64,000 bases of DNA. Origin: Corallochytrium limacisporum (Eukaryota; Opisthokonta). The notes under the pieces were generated by a model. That model was given only the letters and a program-made list of their open reading frames with translations. It did no database searches and was not told where the DNA came from. The stretch is from assembly GCA_002811645.1 (NCBI GenBank), contig PDIP01000016.1, positions 106,227 through 170,226 on the forward strand, written 5' to 3'. Position numbers and translations under genes: made by a program. Shown piece by piece: positions 48,401 to 58,106 of this stretch (position 1 is its first letter; the number at the start of each line of letters is the position of its first letter).

Positions 48401-49229
48401 GCACGGAGTCCAGCTGACTGCCGCTGATCTCGCGCACAAGAGGAAGGAAGAAGAAATGGGTCGCACAGTCGTCCTCATGGCCGTAGCAGGCAAGGCGATC
48501 GCTCAGGTCTCGCTGGCTGACAACCTCAAACAGGACGCCATCATGACGGTTCCCGCTCTGCGTTACATGGGCTTGCGGGTGATTATGTGCACGGGCGACG
48601 CCGAGGCAACTGCTGCCTTCCTGGGCCGTTCTATCGCCCTTGACGAGTTTCATGCCGAGTGCCTGCCCTCGGACAAGACTGCGCTCATCGAGCGTCTGCA
48701 GGAAGAAGGTCACATCGTCGCCTTCGTCGGCGATGGCATCAATGATTCCCCTGCCCTTGCTCGCGCAGATGTGGGTATTGCAGTCGGTTCCGGTACTGAT
48801 GTCGCTGTGGAGACAGCGGACGTCGTCCTCATTCGCAACGACCTTTGGGACGTAGTCCTCTGCCTTGATCTGAGCCGTGCCGTGATGCGTCGCATCCGTA
48901 TCAACTTCCTGTGGGCGGTTGGATACAACTTGCTGGGCATTCCCATCGCTGCTGGTGCTCTGGCGCCGTGGGGTGTGATCATGCACCCTGTCTTTGCCTC
49001 CCTGGCTATGGCCATGAGCTCAGTCAGTGTTGTGTGCAGCAGCCTGATGCTCAGATTCTACAAACCCAAACGTCCTGGTGACTTTGATTTCAACTTCTCC
49101 CGCGGCGTGGAGAGGCGGGCCTCTGGTCCAGGATGTCTTGCAACCTTACGTTCCATGTTTTCGCGTCGATCCCCGCGTTACCAAACTCTTGATGCTATTG
49201 ACGAGGACAACGTAGTTGAGATGCTGTAA
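45417..49229 (+). CDS. Copper-transporting P1B-type ATPase (ATP7/Ccc2-like), five HMA domains
   Basis: 1270 residues. Five amino-terminal heavy-metal-associated domains carry GMTCxxC: GMTCQSC (residues 12-18), two GMTCMSC, GMTCASC and GMTCSSC. The ATPase core is complete: TGESLPV, membrane CPC at Cys822-Pro823-Cys824 (IACPCTLGLATP), phosphorylation motif DKTGT with Asp866, SEHPLG in the nucleotide domain (Wilson-disease His motif), and GDGINDSPALARADVGIAVG. Eight membrane helices are expected for the family. Such pumps move Cu(I) from the cytosol into the secretory pathway to load copper enzymes, or out of the cell in excess. The cytosolic tail ends acidic (DAIDEDNVVEML). Fungal Ccc2 usually has two or three HMA domains and vertebrate ATP7 six, so five is intermediate. 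Start ATG at 45417. Confidence 0.95.
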   Translation: MAAVTSVIAIEGMTCQSCVKTISKTLEDEVPNKIQSFVVSLKENQATVQHYPEILTANEISQIIYELGFDTEVKVDGAMNNVLTDTSPSTATAVIKVEGMTCMSCVKSIIMTLKDMDGVSEYDVSLEHERATIKYKPAQVTAEKLAEEIYEMGFDTQVMDSGLGDSCAATTSSTTPTAITFTIGIEGMTCMSCVKSISATVKDLPGMLDFHVDLAGKAGTFTIDPTRLTQKKIEQEIYDCGFDIVSSGPASQNNDAPPDYTSTEYLDGTNDTVGLLNGSVKKNAGKASVTGSAATPSHRGSVGSGKDKVPAAVTVNLDSADKCAIGIGGMTCASCVASIERELLKAPGVLQVRVALLAERGEIWYDSAVTTPQQIAEEIRDIGFDAYEQDVTSEEPGVVNLTIKGMTCSSCVHLIESQLMKKNGMTEVKVALPTEKAFIRFDPKVLGARDCIDMINDLGFEASLASEDDSHDHAAMHKAELNKWIMRLVVSAIFALVNIFLLYIVPHVGNGKEFLEHEPIRGVSNDNILAFLASTPVQFGVGWGFYVSAWKSLKHGSPNMDMLITLGTSSAYFYSLAVIFNAIIYGEDAPQTFFETSVMLYTFVCLGRVLEHIAKARTSDAITKLLDLQAKDAVLVELVQDYATKKVSLAQSIVQETVIYAKLIQHGDLLKIVPGATVPADGTVVKGTSDVDEAMITGESLPVHKDVGDSVIGGTINRTGVFIMRADAVGSETALNRIVSLVEQAQTSKAPIQRMADRVASYFTPAIISLSLLTFVVWYCVLRQGALNHLDATQSSLKSKLMQHGDCELALLFGISVMVIACPCTLGLATPTAVMVGSGLGARMGILIKGGEPLERASEVTAVVFDKTGTLTVGEPEVVNLHRMDQQEQSSAEKNESITKVPVMDEKYLLRLMWTAEHGSEHPLGVAIVRFCEFRLSGRSVHDVLDEEHRSKQLKAASNEFLLPMASFEAVPGYGVEALVDGRQVLVGTTRLFAKHGVQLTAADLAHKRKEEEMGRTVVLMAVAGKAIAQVSLADNLKQDAIMTVPALRYMGLRVIMCTGDAEATAAFLGRSIALDEFHAECLPSDKTALIERLQEEGHIVAFVGDGINDSPALARADVGIAVGSGTDVAVETADVVLIRNDLWDVVLCLDLSRAVMRRIRINFLWAVGYNLLGIPIAAGALAPWGVIMHPVFASLAMAMSSVSVVCSSLMLRFYKPKRPGDFDFNFSRGVERRASGPGCLATLRSMFSRRSPRYQTLDAIDEDNVVEML

Positions 49230-49766
49230 ATTCCCCTGTCCGAACCGCCTCATTTTCATGCTGCACCGCAGCATCAATTTGATCAAGTCGCTTGTTGAGG
49301 ACTTGCCTGCACCAAATGTAAAGAAAAGAAACCTTGGCGTAGTCTTGCCATGATATGTAACATGTAGAATACACAATTAAGCCAAACAAGGTCATAATTA
49401 AACATGGTTCGTTTTCCACTGATCGGTTGTAAGCGGATCCTCACCCGGCCCCCTCATCCCAAGATCGGTGGATTCGCAAGCCGGAACAGAAACTGATCTA
49501 TACGAGATCTATACAAACCTACCCTCGTCAAGTAAAAGCCTGCGGACCCGGATATCAATACAACGAAGGAGTCAATTCGCAAGGAATCCCCTACCTGGTG
49601 AGATTGAAACAACGGAAGGACGTGGGATTTGACACCAAAACGACTTTAACATGGCAAGGTTTAATATGGTAGGTGACTATGGGTTCCTTGCTGGCTCTGT
49701 AAGCCATTACCGCTCTAAAACTAGACGTTGAGTGGTGTTGATTGGTGGAAGTCTGAAGAAGTTCGT
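49230..49766. other. Convergent 3' region
   Basis: 537 bp between the stops of the Cu-ATPase and the first rhodopsin. Nothing recognised. Confidence 0.5.
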
Positions 49767-50495
49767 CTAGTTGTCGCCCAGCAGAGACGAAGAACCGGCT
49801 TCAACCTTCTCGAGGATGGTCTGGTTGGCCAGCAGGAGGAAACCGAAACCGCACTTGGCAATGACGTCCAGAACAGCATACAGGATGATCTCAATGTCGA
49901 CAGAGATGATTTGAGTACCTTCAGCGAGAACCCAGACGATGGGGTACGCAGTCCACAGAGCGACGGTGAGCAGAGATAGCTGAGAGAACTTATCGCGGAC
50001 CTCAGCACCGAAGCGCTCAGCCTTGGCAGTCATGCCACCAAAGAGAGACACAACGATCAGACCGAAGAACACACAAGAGTAGATGAAGAAGGCCCACTTC
50101 TGGTTGCCGTCGATCAGGGCACCAACAACACCGGAAACAATCATAAGAACATCGGCACCAATGAGGAAGATGGTCTCGTTCCAGTGGACACCCGCGAGCA
50201 GGCACAGATCTGCCAGCAGTAGAGGGGTAGTGATGGACCAGTCGATGTAGCGGGCGTAGAGGAACTTGCGCTCGCCAACCATCGTGCCACCAATGTCAAA
50301 GGCCATGGCGAGGTATGCAACAGAGGCGAAACCAGTGATCATGAAGGTCAGGTTGTGGAAGCGGCGCAGCTCAACCTCCACGCGCTTACCGATGAGGTAG
50401 AAGGAGAAGGTGGACACAGCCATGCAGGCGAATCCAACCCACAGGAACAAAGTTCCAGTCTGAGAAGCGGCTTCGTGATGATCGTGGTGAGCCAT
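49767..50495 (-). CDS. Microbial (type 1) rhodopsin, DTD proton-pump type, copy 1
   Basis: 242 residues, seven hydrophobic helices. The retinal Schiff-base lysine is Lys214 (VLDVIAKCGFG). In helix C the sequence RYIDWSITTPLLLAD gives Arg82, counterion Asp85, Thr89 and proton donor Asp96; by chance these numbers equal those of bacteriorhodopsin. Asp115 (IGAD), the second counterion Asp before the lysine (VLD), and glutamates matching Glu194 and Glu204 (AEG and DIEII) are also present. This set predicts an outward light-driven proton pump, as in fungal and algal homologues. Leu93 suggests green rather than blue absorption. An amino-terminal His-rich tag (HHDHHE) is unusual. Codon use is strongly biased, as in highly expressed genes. 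Start at ATG 50493-50495. The copy at 55210 is about four fifths identical. Confidence 0.95.
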   Translation of the reverse strand: MAHHDHHEAASQTGTLFLWVGFACMAVSTFSFYLIGKRVEVELRRFHNLTFMITGFASVAYLAMAFDIGGTMVGERKFLYARYIDWSITTPLLLADLCLLAGVHWNETIFLIGADVLMIVSGVVGALIDGNQKWAFFIYSCVFFGLIVVSLFGGMTAKAERFGAEVRDKFSQLSLLTVALWTAYPIVWVLAEGTQIISVDIEIILYAVLDVIAKCGFGFLLLANQTILEKVEAGSSSLLGDN

Positions 50496-51007
50496 GTTTG
50501 CTGATGAGTGGTTGCGGACTTACACGCTTGGTTTAAGCAGCGGACAGTTTCTTGAGCCTAACCGAACGAACGAATCTGACTTCGTTTGCTCATACCGCTC
50601 TCAAGCACCTGCATACGTCACACAGAAGAGACATGCCCAAGCATCCGTCCAGGATTGCGCAGACCACAACCTGACGGGCAGGCAGCGCACTCCAACCAAA
50701 GGGCACACAGCGGTCCCCACCTCCAAGCCCGCCCCACACTCTCTCTCGCCCCCCCTCCCCTGCGAACGACACAACACCACCCGGACCCCTCCCCCCCCAC
50801 TTCCTTTTTTTTTCCCGGACCGCAGGACAAGCGGGTCAGAACCGTCACTGGCCCCACGCCCAAAGTTTTGCCTTTTCCTTTCTTCGTTTTTGCCGCAGTC
50901 CAAAAATCTCTTGGTGGGAGGGGTGGGGGGCTGTCTGGCTGTGCGGAGGAGAGCCATGTCACCGGCCATTGACAGCTTTGGCCCAAAGCCAGCGACCTTG
51001 CTTCTCC

Positions 51008-51058
51008 TTTTTTTTTTTCATTTTTTGATTTTTTGATTTTTTTCTTTACTTTATTTTT
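51008..51058. repeat. T-rich tract with GATTTTTT repeats
   Basis: T11 followed by CATTTTTTGATTTTTTGATTTTTTT and further T-rich sequence; about 0.5 kb from the first rhodopsin start. On the minus strand it is an A-tract array, which could exclude nucleosomes. Confidence 0.7.
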
Positions 51059-54007
51059 GGGGGATTTGCCCAGTCATCGGTACCCACCAGGCCAGTCAGT
51101 ACCCGCAAAAAAAGCCTGGGACGGAAAATAATGGCCCGCCCGGCTAACCGCCCCCTCAAATTTCCTTCCTTTCCCAATATTTTTTTTAGTATTCTTCAGC
51201 GCGGTTGGCCCCGGTGCGCCTTCGGCTGACAAGGGCCACCACCACCCACGGTTCGGCTTTGAAGCCACACTCCAGCAAAGCCCAGTCCGCCGGAGAACCG
51301 CCCTCCAACCAACCAACCCCCCACCACCGAACAAGAACGACCTTTTGCCGTCCCTTGTCGGCACGGCAGTGCACCAACCCAACCAAACCAAGCGAGCAAA
51401 GCAGCAATGGAGAGCAGAAAACGGAGACCGTGAACTCTAAATAAAACAATCAGGGCATTCCGCAACGGAGGCATTCTTGGCTCTGCGGCTTCGAATTCGA
51501 ATGCGAGTCAACCGCTGGAATGACTGCTGCGGAACATACACACACGCGTCTTGGGTGTGACGGGAATGTACGGAAGGGTGATGTTGGTGCGTATTCACAT
51601 CGCAGCCTGGTAATCCGAGCTGGTTTGACTCATCCATCCGTGCAAAGTTTGGGAACCACAGAGAAAAGCGAACACAGACACAGCCAACATCCTGGTCACA
51701 TCCAGCATCTTTCGCCCTCGTCCTGTTCAAAAAGAGTTTCAGCTGCGACATGCGACCATTGTCACCGTCAGTCACGCGAATTGATGTTTTGTTTCCCTCT
51801 GCGTGTGGGGGAGTCCCAATGCGCACACTTGTCAACACACAGGCACAGATCAGTGTATTCACCTCACAATCTCCAGCGCAATGTAACAACCGGCTATGCT
51901 CCCCAACTCCTCGTCATAGTCAGAACCGTTCTGACTTCGGGGCTTGTGGATCCGAATACGTCGTCTGGTTTTTGACAGCTGAACTGTCCTTCATTGTTCA
52001 TTCATAAACGGTCAAACTCACAATACTTCTCTCCTAGCGATTACTTCTTCGGATCACGCAGATGATCTGGCACCTGTACGAAATTTTCCACTGCGGCAAG
52101 TGTGGAGCACGCTGCAACCGCCGAATCCATGTTACCGTGTTGTTTGTTTGTTGCGGGCCTGTCTTAATATATACATTGTATAACACAATATACCAACCAG
52201 ACCAGGCAGTCGGGCATGCAAACCCGGCGCTCACGCACACACCACACCCCCCAAATTGACGGCCGAGTGGTTGTGACCGTTGGGACGGGACGGGTTTTCG
52301 TTGGCTCTCCGCTGAGTCACAGACGGGCTTGGACGCATCCGTGCAGAACACCACCGCGGTGGAGCGGCTGGACTTTCCAGTTGTGAATGTACTGCGCATT
52401 TCCGGGTCTTGGGAGAGCGCGGCGTGGAAACCAAAACGCAAAGGAAACGGGCTTCCAAATTATGATCCGTGCGGGACAGTGGGAGAGAGGGCGCGCTGCA
52501 AAACGCGAGGCGGCGGGGTACGGGGATATTGGTCGCGGTGGTATAGAAAAAGACCGGGAAAAATTTAAGCGATCGAGCGAGAGAGAGACGAGAATTGGAG
52601 GGCGGTGGGGCGAGTCATCAATGTGCTCAAGAAAATTAAGGAAACAGATGCAGACGGCCAGTGAGTCATCAGCGGCCGCAATGGGCTCCCTTGCAATAAG
52701 TCAAGAAAATGGCCGTAGCCCGTGTATAGTAAGGTTGTCACGGTCGGTCAAGGGGTAAAGGCTGTCACAGTTGGTCAAGACGAGGAAAGGATTCGACCGG
52801 TTGCGCACTTCTATGCCGGTCCGCTGCTGGACATGCACGGCACATGCTCGGTCGTTCGAACCTTAAAGTCCAAATGAAGCAGTGTATTTTTTAAATCATG
52901 GAAGCAGCAATGGCAAGCTAGGGGCTGGACGGCTGGCTCGAGATCTTGAGTGTTAATCGCCTTGCCAAATGCAAAGCGAAGGGGGCGGCTAGGTGGTGGG
53001 CACGTGCTGTCAGTGCAAGATCACCAAGCAGTGAATGATGGTGGTCAACCCACAACAAATCAACTTCGTAATGAAGAGTTTAATCATTCAATGGCTGCTG
53101 CGTAAGACGAGATCCACTGTGTGTAGAATGACTCACACATCCACAGAAAAGGCGTTTCCGGCAATTGAGGTTTGCATGGTAGGGCATCCTCAGGTGTCTT
53201 TTGCAGAGTACGTTCCACGTTCAGTGTATACCATGCTCTTCCTTTCTCAAACATGGTGAGCCAAGCTCTCCCACTACCTCCCGATGTAAAGATGCTGCTT
53301 GCCGTAGGGCAAGATCATCCATTATCGGTGTCAAAGACCATGCATTCGATTGCAAATGAACAAGATGGTGCAACGGGTTGTTGTTCCTCTGTAGCGCGCC
53401 ATCAGGATCTTCCATCATGGTAGGAATATGTCCCATCCGAGGTTGATGCAGAGGGGCTCTTTGTATCCCGTAGTGGTCTGCTCCTATCGGCAATGTGGCA
53501 CTTGCAGGGGCTTCATATTGCTGACTGATACAGATGGCACCAACCAGACGATTTAGAGCGTGTGGCTATGCCAATGCTCTGATTCGCGGAGATGGTTTGC
53601 TCTGTCGAACGGGGACCAGAGCTTCTAGTGCTAAATCTGAAAATAAGCTTGTGGCCGGACCACACCATCCACACAATGCATGCACATCCAATTTGTGGAT
53701 GCCCGGCAGTGTGCTCCGTGTATGTTGTTTGCTACTGTCCCGACGAGGCCGAGATATTGTGGATGCCTGGTGCAGTGTTTTTGTCGTCCGGTTCTATGAG
53801 CGCGCGAAGCGCAAAAGCCAGACTGCTGTGCCCTAAATTCTCCCACGAAATTAGCACAGCGCCACTACCAAAGAAACAAGACCTTTTGTTGTCTTTAATC
53901 CCCAGGGCAAAAACTAAGGAAAAGATCGGCAAAGAAACCCCACCTTCTGAAAGGCAATTTTAAGTTTTTCCCTTTTGGTTCACGGGCCCTACTTGGGTAG
54001 AAAGTGG

Positions 54008-54017
54008 CCCCCCCCCC
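54008..54017. repeat. C10 homopolymer
   Basis: Run of ten C followed by TCCCCC between the rhodopsins; G-quadruplex capable on the minus strand. Confidence 0.85.
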
Positions 54018-55209
54018 TCCCCCTTTCGCTGGCGTTCGGGAAGTGTTGCACTTGACAGTGTGGATGACTCATACACAGCACACCCCAAAAGACCAGACAG
54101 AGGCAAATCAATGGCAACAGAAGGGGGAGCAGCCGCAAGGTCCGCAGTCGGTGCAGGTTCTGTTTTAGTTTGTCCGGAATCTTTGCAGTGGTCTCAAGAT
54201 AGAACAGATTGGGAAAAGAAGGATAAACCGAGCGGGTCGGTTGGATGCTGATCGATGCATCAAGCTCCATGGGAGATGTGGTGCGGGTCGCCTGCTAAGG
54301 CAACAGTGTTTTGTACACACTGCTTCGGCAGGGGCGTATGTGTGAAGAAACCAAAACTTGCGGTCCGAACGCACATAGCGAATGTTTTTGGGTGTCCCGG
54401 TGCACCATTTGCTGATGGATCCTGTGCAGAGTGTCAGACATTTAGGTGATGTGCATCGTATGGTTTTGGTGTTGGGTCCTAGCCCTGAAGTGCGACAATG
54501 CGACACGGGTATCGTGTTGACTGCCGGTGAGTTGGAGCGATCATGGGATCTGCGGGCTCATTCATGAATCACGGGTATCTTGTGTGTTCACATACTTGCA
54601 AACGGCTGATGAGCAGGGTTTCATTATACATGTTTGAATATTCGCTAGGACAACGACGGTGAGCTACCGACACAGGAGTATTCGCAGCTCACTCCACTGA
54701 CTCAGTTCCGATATCGGCCACCGCTAAACTTACACATTCCGGGCCGTATCGCCTGCAGACCTACTACTCCTTGGGTACGAGGGAAGGCAGGATCCATGCT
54801 AAAGAAACCGCTTGTGTGAGATACACCTCCACAAATTCCTGAGGCAGCACTGTTAGAATACTCTGTGCTCGCCGTTTCCCTGCGTATGTGTCCGTACGCG
54901 TAAGTGCGTATACTATGTGTGCTGCGGATGATGGGGGAGGACGGATGTTGCGTAGGATGGTGTTCCCTTCGAAACTCGCTGTACTTCCTCTGCTTAAGAG
55001 GCAAAGATCTCGGATTTGAATGACGGACACAGATGACAAGACTCAGTTTGCTAATGGCCAATCGTGTCGTGTTGTTGACCGGGGATGTAGACAAGGACGG
55101 CCAAGGTATGCAATGGTTACATCTCCGATATCTTTTGATAGTGCCATATGAGTAGATTATTCCAGTGCGTGAACACAAATAGCTCGCAGCATCACGACAT
55201 TACTGCATC

Positions 55210-55995
55210 ATGGACGTCTTCAAACATCACGAACCGACCCAGGAACCCTCCCCTGAACCCGCCCCTGGTGATGATGACCCAAGCCCTGAGACCTTTGGCA
55301 ACACAGGTCAGATTTTCCTGTGGGTTGGCTTTGCCGCCATGGCTGTCTCGACCTTCTCCTTTTACTTGATTGCACAGCGCGTCAATGTTGAGTTGCGCCG
55401 GTTCCACAACCTGACCTTCATGATCACCGGAATCGCTTCCATGGCCTATCTCACCATGGCGTTCGACCTCGGCTCCGTTATGGTCGGCCACCGAGAATTC
55501 CTGTACGCCCGCTATATCGACTGGATGATCACCACCCCTCTGCTGTTGCTTGATCTCTGCCTTTTGGCCGGTGTTCACTGGAACGAGATCATCTTCCTGA
55601 TTGGTGCCGATATCCTCATGATTGCTGCTGGTGTTGTTGGAGCTCTGATGGACGGTAATGGCAAATGGGCCTTCTTCATCTACTCCTGCATCTTCTTTGG
55701 CTTCATTGTTGTGTCCCTCTTCTCCGGCATGTCTGCTCAGGCTGAGCGTTACGGTGCCGAGGTCCGCGACAAATTCCAACAGCTCTCCATCCTTACCGTT
55801 GCTCTGTGGACTGCCTACCCCGTCATCTGGGTTCTCGCTGAGGGCACGCACATCATTCCCGTGGACCTGGAGATCCTGCTGTACGCCGTCCTGGATATCA
55901 TTGCCAAGTGTGGATTCGGGTTCCTCCTGCTGGCGAACGATACAATCATCGAAAAGGTTGAATCGGGCAACAACTCCCTGCTCGCCTCTAGCTAA
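55210..55995 (+). CDS. Microbial (type 1) rhodopsin, DTD proton-pump type, copy 2
   Basis: 261 residues, seven helices, with a 19-residue longer amino end that is Pro/Glu/Asp rich. Functional positions match copy 1: Arg101, counterion Asp104, Thr108 and proton donor Asp115 in RYIDWMITTPLLLLD, Schiff-base Lys233 (LDIIAKCGFG), plus the release-group glutamates (AEG, DLEIL). Predicted function is a light-driven proton pump. The two copies differ next to the retinal pocket: Ser87 versus Met106 two residues after the counterion and Ala95 versus Leu114 beside the proton donor, and they differ in helix B and in the extracellular loop (GERK versus GHRE). Start ATG at 55210. It points away from copy 1, so the pair is an inverted duplication, not a tandem one. 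Confidence 0.95.
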   Translation: MDVFKHHEPTQEPSPEPAPGDDDPSPETFGNTGQIFLWVGFAAMAVSTFSFYLIAQRVNVELRRFHNLTFMITGIASMAYLTMAFDLGSVMVGHREFLYARYIDWMITTPLLLLDLCLLAGVHWNEIIFLIGADILMIAAGVVGALMDGNGKWAFFIYSCIFFGFIVVSLFSGMSAQAERYGAEVRDKFQQLSILTVALWTAYPVIWVLAEGTHIIPVDLEILLYAVLDIIAKCGFGFLLLANDTIIEKVESGNNSLLASS

Positions 55996-56426
55996 ACTGG
56001 GTTCGTGATTCCCGTAGACGTCGACCTAACTGCTGAATTCTCTTTGTTCTAGGTATGTACGGACCCTTGCCTTCGGAGAGGTGATATGGAGCCAAAATGC
56101 AACATTTGAGGCACTAGCAAGACCCCGGTTGAAAGGAAGTAGTCAATGGACCGACCACAATTGCGTACCACACGGAATAGCGTGAATGGAACCAACTTCA
56201 ACTGTACCATAATGTCCTTCCGACACTTCTTTATTTCCCTTCTGTTTGTTCTATGGATACGCATCGAGGTTTCGAAAGCAAGAACGTACACATCATCCCC
56301 AAAGCATTACCTACACCACAAGAAACAAAGCAAACAAAAAACCAAAACAACCAAAACCAGCCGATTGTCTTTTTTGCACTTATTTGATATTATCATGCTC
56401 TTTGTCATCAAGCCGGCCTTGATGTG
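55996..56426. other. Convergent 3' region
   Basis: 431 bp between the second rhodopsin and the helicase gene stops; AT-rich toward the right with an A-rich tract near 56320-56350. No gene. Confidence 0.5.
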
Positions 56427-58106
56427 CTAACTGTCTACCCTTTCCTCCGTCTTGCTGTCAGTACCGTTCCTCAACGGGTTCAGTTCCTTCCGGGTATTGG
56501 CCATGGTATCTTGGTACCGACTCTTGCCTTTCGACATCAGCGCCTTTTTCTTTTCTTCATATTCCGTCTTTCGCAGTTTCTTTGGGAAGTTGCGGTTACG
56601 ACTGTACGCTTCGGCCAGGACGTCTTTAGCGTTGCGTTCAATCCAATTACTGATCCGTGTGCCTTCCGGAGGGCAGAGCATGGTCATCCGTCCACTCCTC
56701 CCAGGACCACGGGCGGTGCGGCCCGTGCGATGGACGTAGGATACTACTGTTTCTGGCGGATGGTACATTACTACATGATCCACGTGTGGCACGTCTATGC
56801 CTCGTGCAGCCATGTCTGTAGCAAGTAAGATACTGCATTCACGGCGGGCGAAGCGTCCAAGGTCCCGGAGGCGCTCCTGCTCGCTTATATTTCCTGCCAG
56901 TAGGGCGTGATCAATCTTCAGGCGCCGGAGCCACGCCGATAGTTTGCTTGCCGTCGGTTTGTTCTGAACAAAGATGATCATGCTCTGATCCTCGCACTCT
57001 TGCAGCAAGTTCTGCAGGAAAGCGTCCTTGTGCTTGGGGTCTATCTTCACGAACTCTTCTTCAATTGTCGGCACGACTCGGTGCGCTCCGAAGCTCTCGA
57101 TGAGAATGGCATCCCGCACGTGACGGCAGATTTGGCTCAGCACCGATAGTGGACCCTCTGATGGCATGGTAGCACCAAGGAAGAGATACCGGCGCCGGTT
57201 GACCGCAGAACGATGTCCAGATCCAGGCAGAAATCCTGCCACTTCCTTCGTAGCCGCCACAAAGTCCGGGTGGTAGAGCAGATCTGCCTCATCGACTACA
57301 AACAACTCCGTGTCTTGCAGAAGGTCCTCATGAGCGTAAGGAAGGAGTTGAGTCGGTGTCGTGACCAAAACATTGCTCGTGGCATCGGCGATCAGGCGGT
57401 GGCCTGGGTAGCAAACAGCTGGCACCGCTGGCACGGAAAGCCCCTGGCTCAGGAAAGTCAGATTCCGCGCGCACTGTTCTACGAGCTCAGTGTTGGGCTG
57501 GAGGATGCAGTAGCGATACGATTTGCCCACACTACCGCCAGTGCCTCGGCTATTGTCCGCAAGCGGGTTCTTGCCGGTCCCAAGTCTCGTAAAGACCGAA
57601 CTTTGTGTACTCCTGTTCATGGTCGCTGCCTTGCGTTGCAGATCGAGGATAATTGGCAGACAATAGTTCATGGTCTTGCCCGATCCTGTCTCGCCAACAA
57701 TGACCAAATGATTGTCTGTATCTTGGAACGCTGCCAAACCACGGGCCTGGACACTGGTCGGTGCCGTAATGCCCATAATCTCCAGGTTCTTTAAAAGAGT
57801 CGGCTCCATTCCGTCGATCTCGCTAAATCGCTTCAGTTCCTGTAACGGTTTCCCCGTACGGTCTTTGTATGTGTCCCAGGTGTACTTTGGTCTATAGAAT
57901 GTGCGGCTCCTGGCCTGCTTTTGGGCCAATTTACGTTTGCGGAGCGAGTCGGTAATGCGCAGTGGTGGAGCCTTTGCCGGTGTACTGGGCAAGGGCGGTA
58001 CTCGCCGACTCGACCCTGCCCATCTCCGCGCTACAGTCAATACCGAAACTGTTGAACACGGGGTCAAAATCCCTGTGTTTACCGGTAAGTTTACGGTACG
58101 CAGCAT
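56427..58106 (-). CDS. Mitochondrial DEAD-box RNA helicase, DDX28/Mrh4-like
   Basis: 559 residues. The amino end (MLRTVNLPVNTGIL, VARRWAGSSRRV) is rich in Arg and Ser without acidic residues, a mitochondrial presequence. Helicase motifs: Q-motif PTSVQ (Gln120), Walker A GETGSGKT (138-145), VTTPTQLL, DEAD at 272-275, GAT in place of SAT at 311-313, LLATDMAARGIDVP (V) and HRTGRTARG (VI). The lysine/arginine-rich tail (FPKKLRKTEYEEKKKALMSKGK) probably binds RNA. DDX28 in animals and Mrh4 in yeast help assemble the large mitoribosome subunit; this gene is the same length class and has the same layout. Start at the ATG at 58104-58106. Confidence 0.85.
   Translation of the reverse strand: MLRTVNLPVNTGILTPCSTVSVLTVARRWAGSSRRVPPLPSTPAKAPPLRITDSLRKRKLAQKQARSRTFYRPKYTWDTYKDRTGKPLQELKRFSEIDGMEPTLLKNLEIMGITAPTSVQARGLAAFQDTDNHLVIVGETGSGKTMNYCLPIILDLQRKAATMNRSTQSSVFTRLGTGKNPLADNSRGTGGSVGKSYRYCILQPNTELVEQCARNLTFLSQGLSVPAVPAVCYPGHRLIADATSNVLVTTPTQLLPYAHEDLLQDTELFVVDEADLLYHPDFVAATKEVAGFLPGSGHRSAVNRRRYLFLGATMPSEGPLSVLSQICRHVRDAILIESFGAHRVVPTIEEEFVKIDPKHKDAFLQNLLQECEDQSMIIFVQNKPTASKLSAWLRRLKIDHALLAGNISEQERLRDLGRFARRECSILLATDMAARGIDVPHVDHVVMYHPPETVVSYVHRTGRTARGPGRSGRMTMLCPPEGTRISNWIERNAKDVLAEAYSRNRNFPKKLRKTEYEEKKKALMSKGKSRYQDTMANTRKELNPLRNGTDSKTEERVDS

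Larger units (their letters stand above)
50496..55209. other. 4.7 kb between two divergent rhodopsin genes, no gene recognised
   Basis: Holds the promoters of both rhodopsins at its edges. Features: CT/C-rich tracts at 50740-50820, T-rich repeats at 51008-51058, a 12-bp palindrome ccaccgcggtgg at 52351-52362 and a C10 run at 54008-54017. Frames up to about 158 codons exist (for example 54702-55178 minus) but show no domain, and no degenerate third rhodopsin was seen. Confidence 0.55.

Noticed and set aside
48351-48986. 211-codon minus-strand frame inside the copper ATPase
   Set aside because: Antisense of the conserved phosphatase and hinge motifs.
53693-53780. Short imperfect direct repeat (ttgtggatgcc...cagtgt) about 65 bp apart
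   Set aside because: Only about 20 bases with mismatches; no array and no wider repeat.
54702-55178. 158-codon minus-strand frame before the second rhodopsin
   Set aside because: Ser/Arg/His-rich without secondary structure pattern; overlaps the likely rhodopsin promoter.
55192-55851. 219-codon minus-strand frame across the second rhodopsin
   Set aside because: Exact antisense of conserved helices; no independent support.
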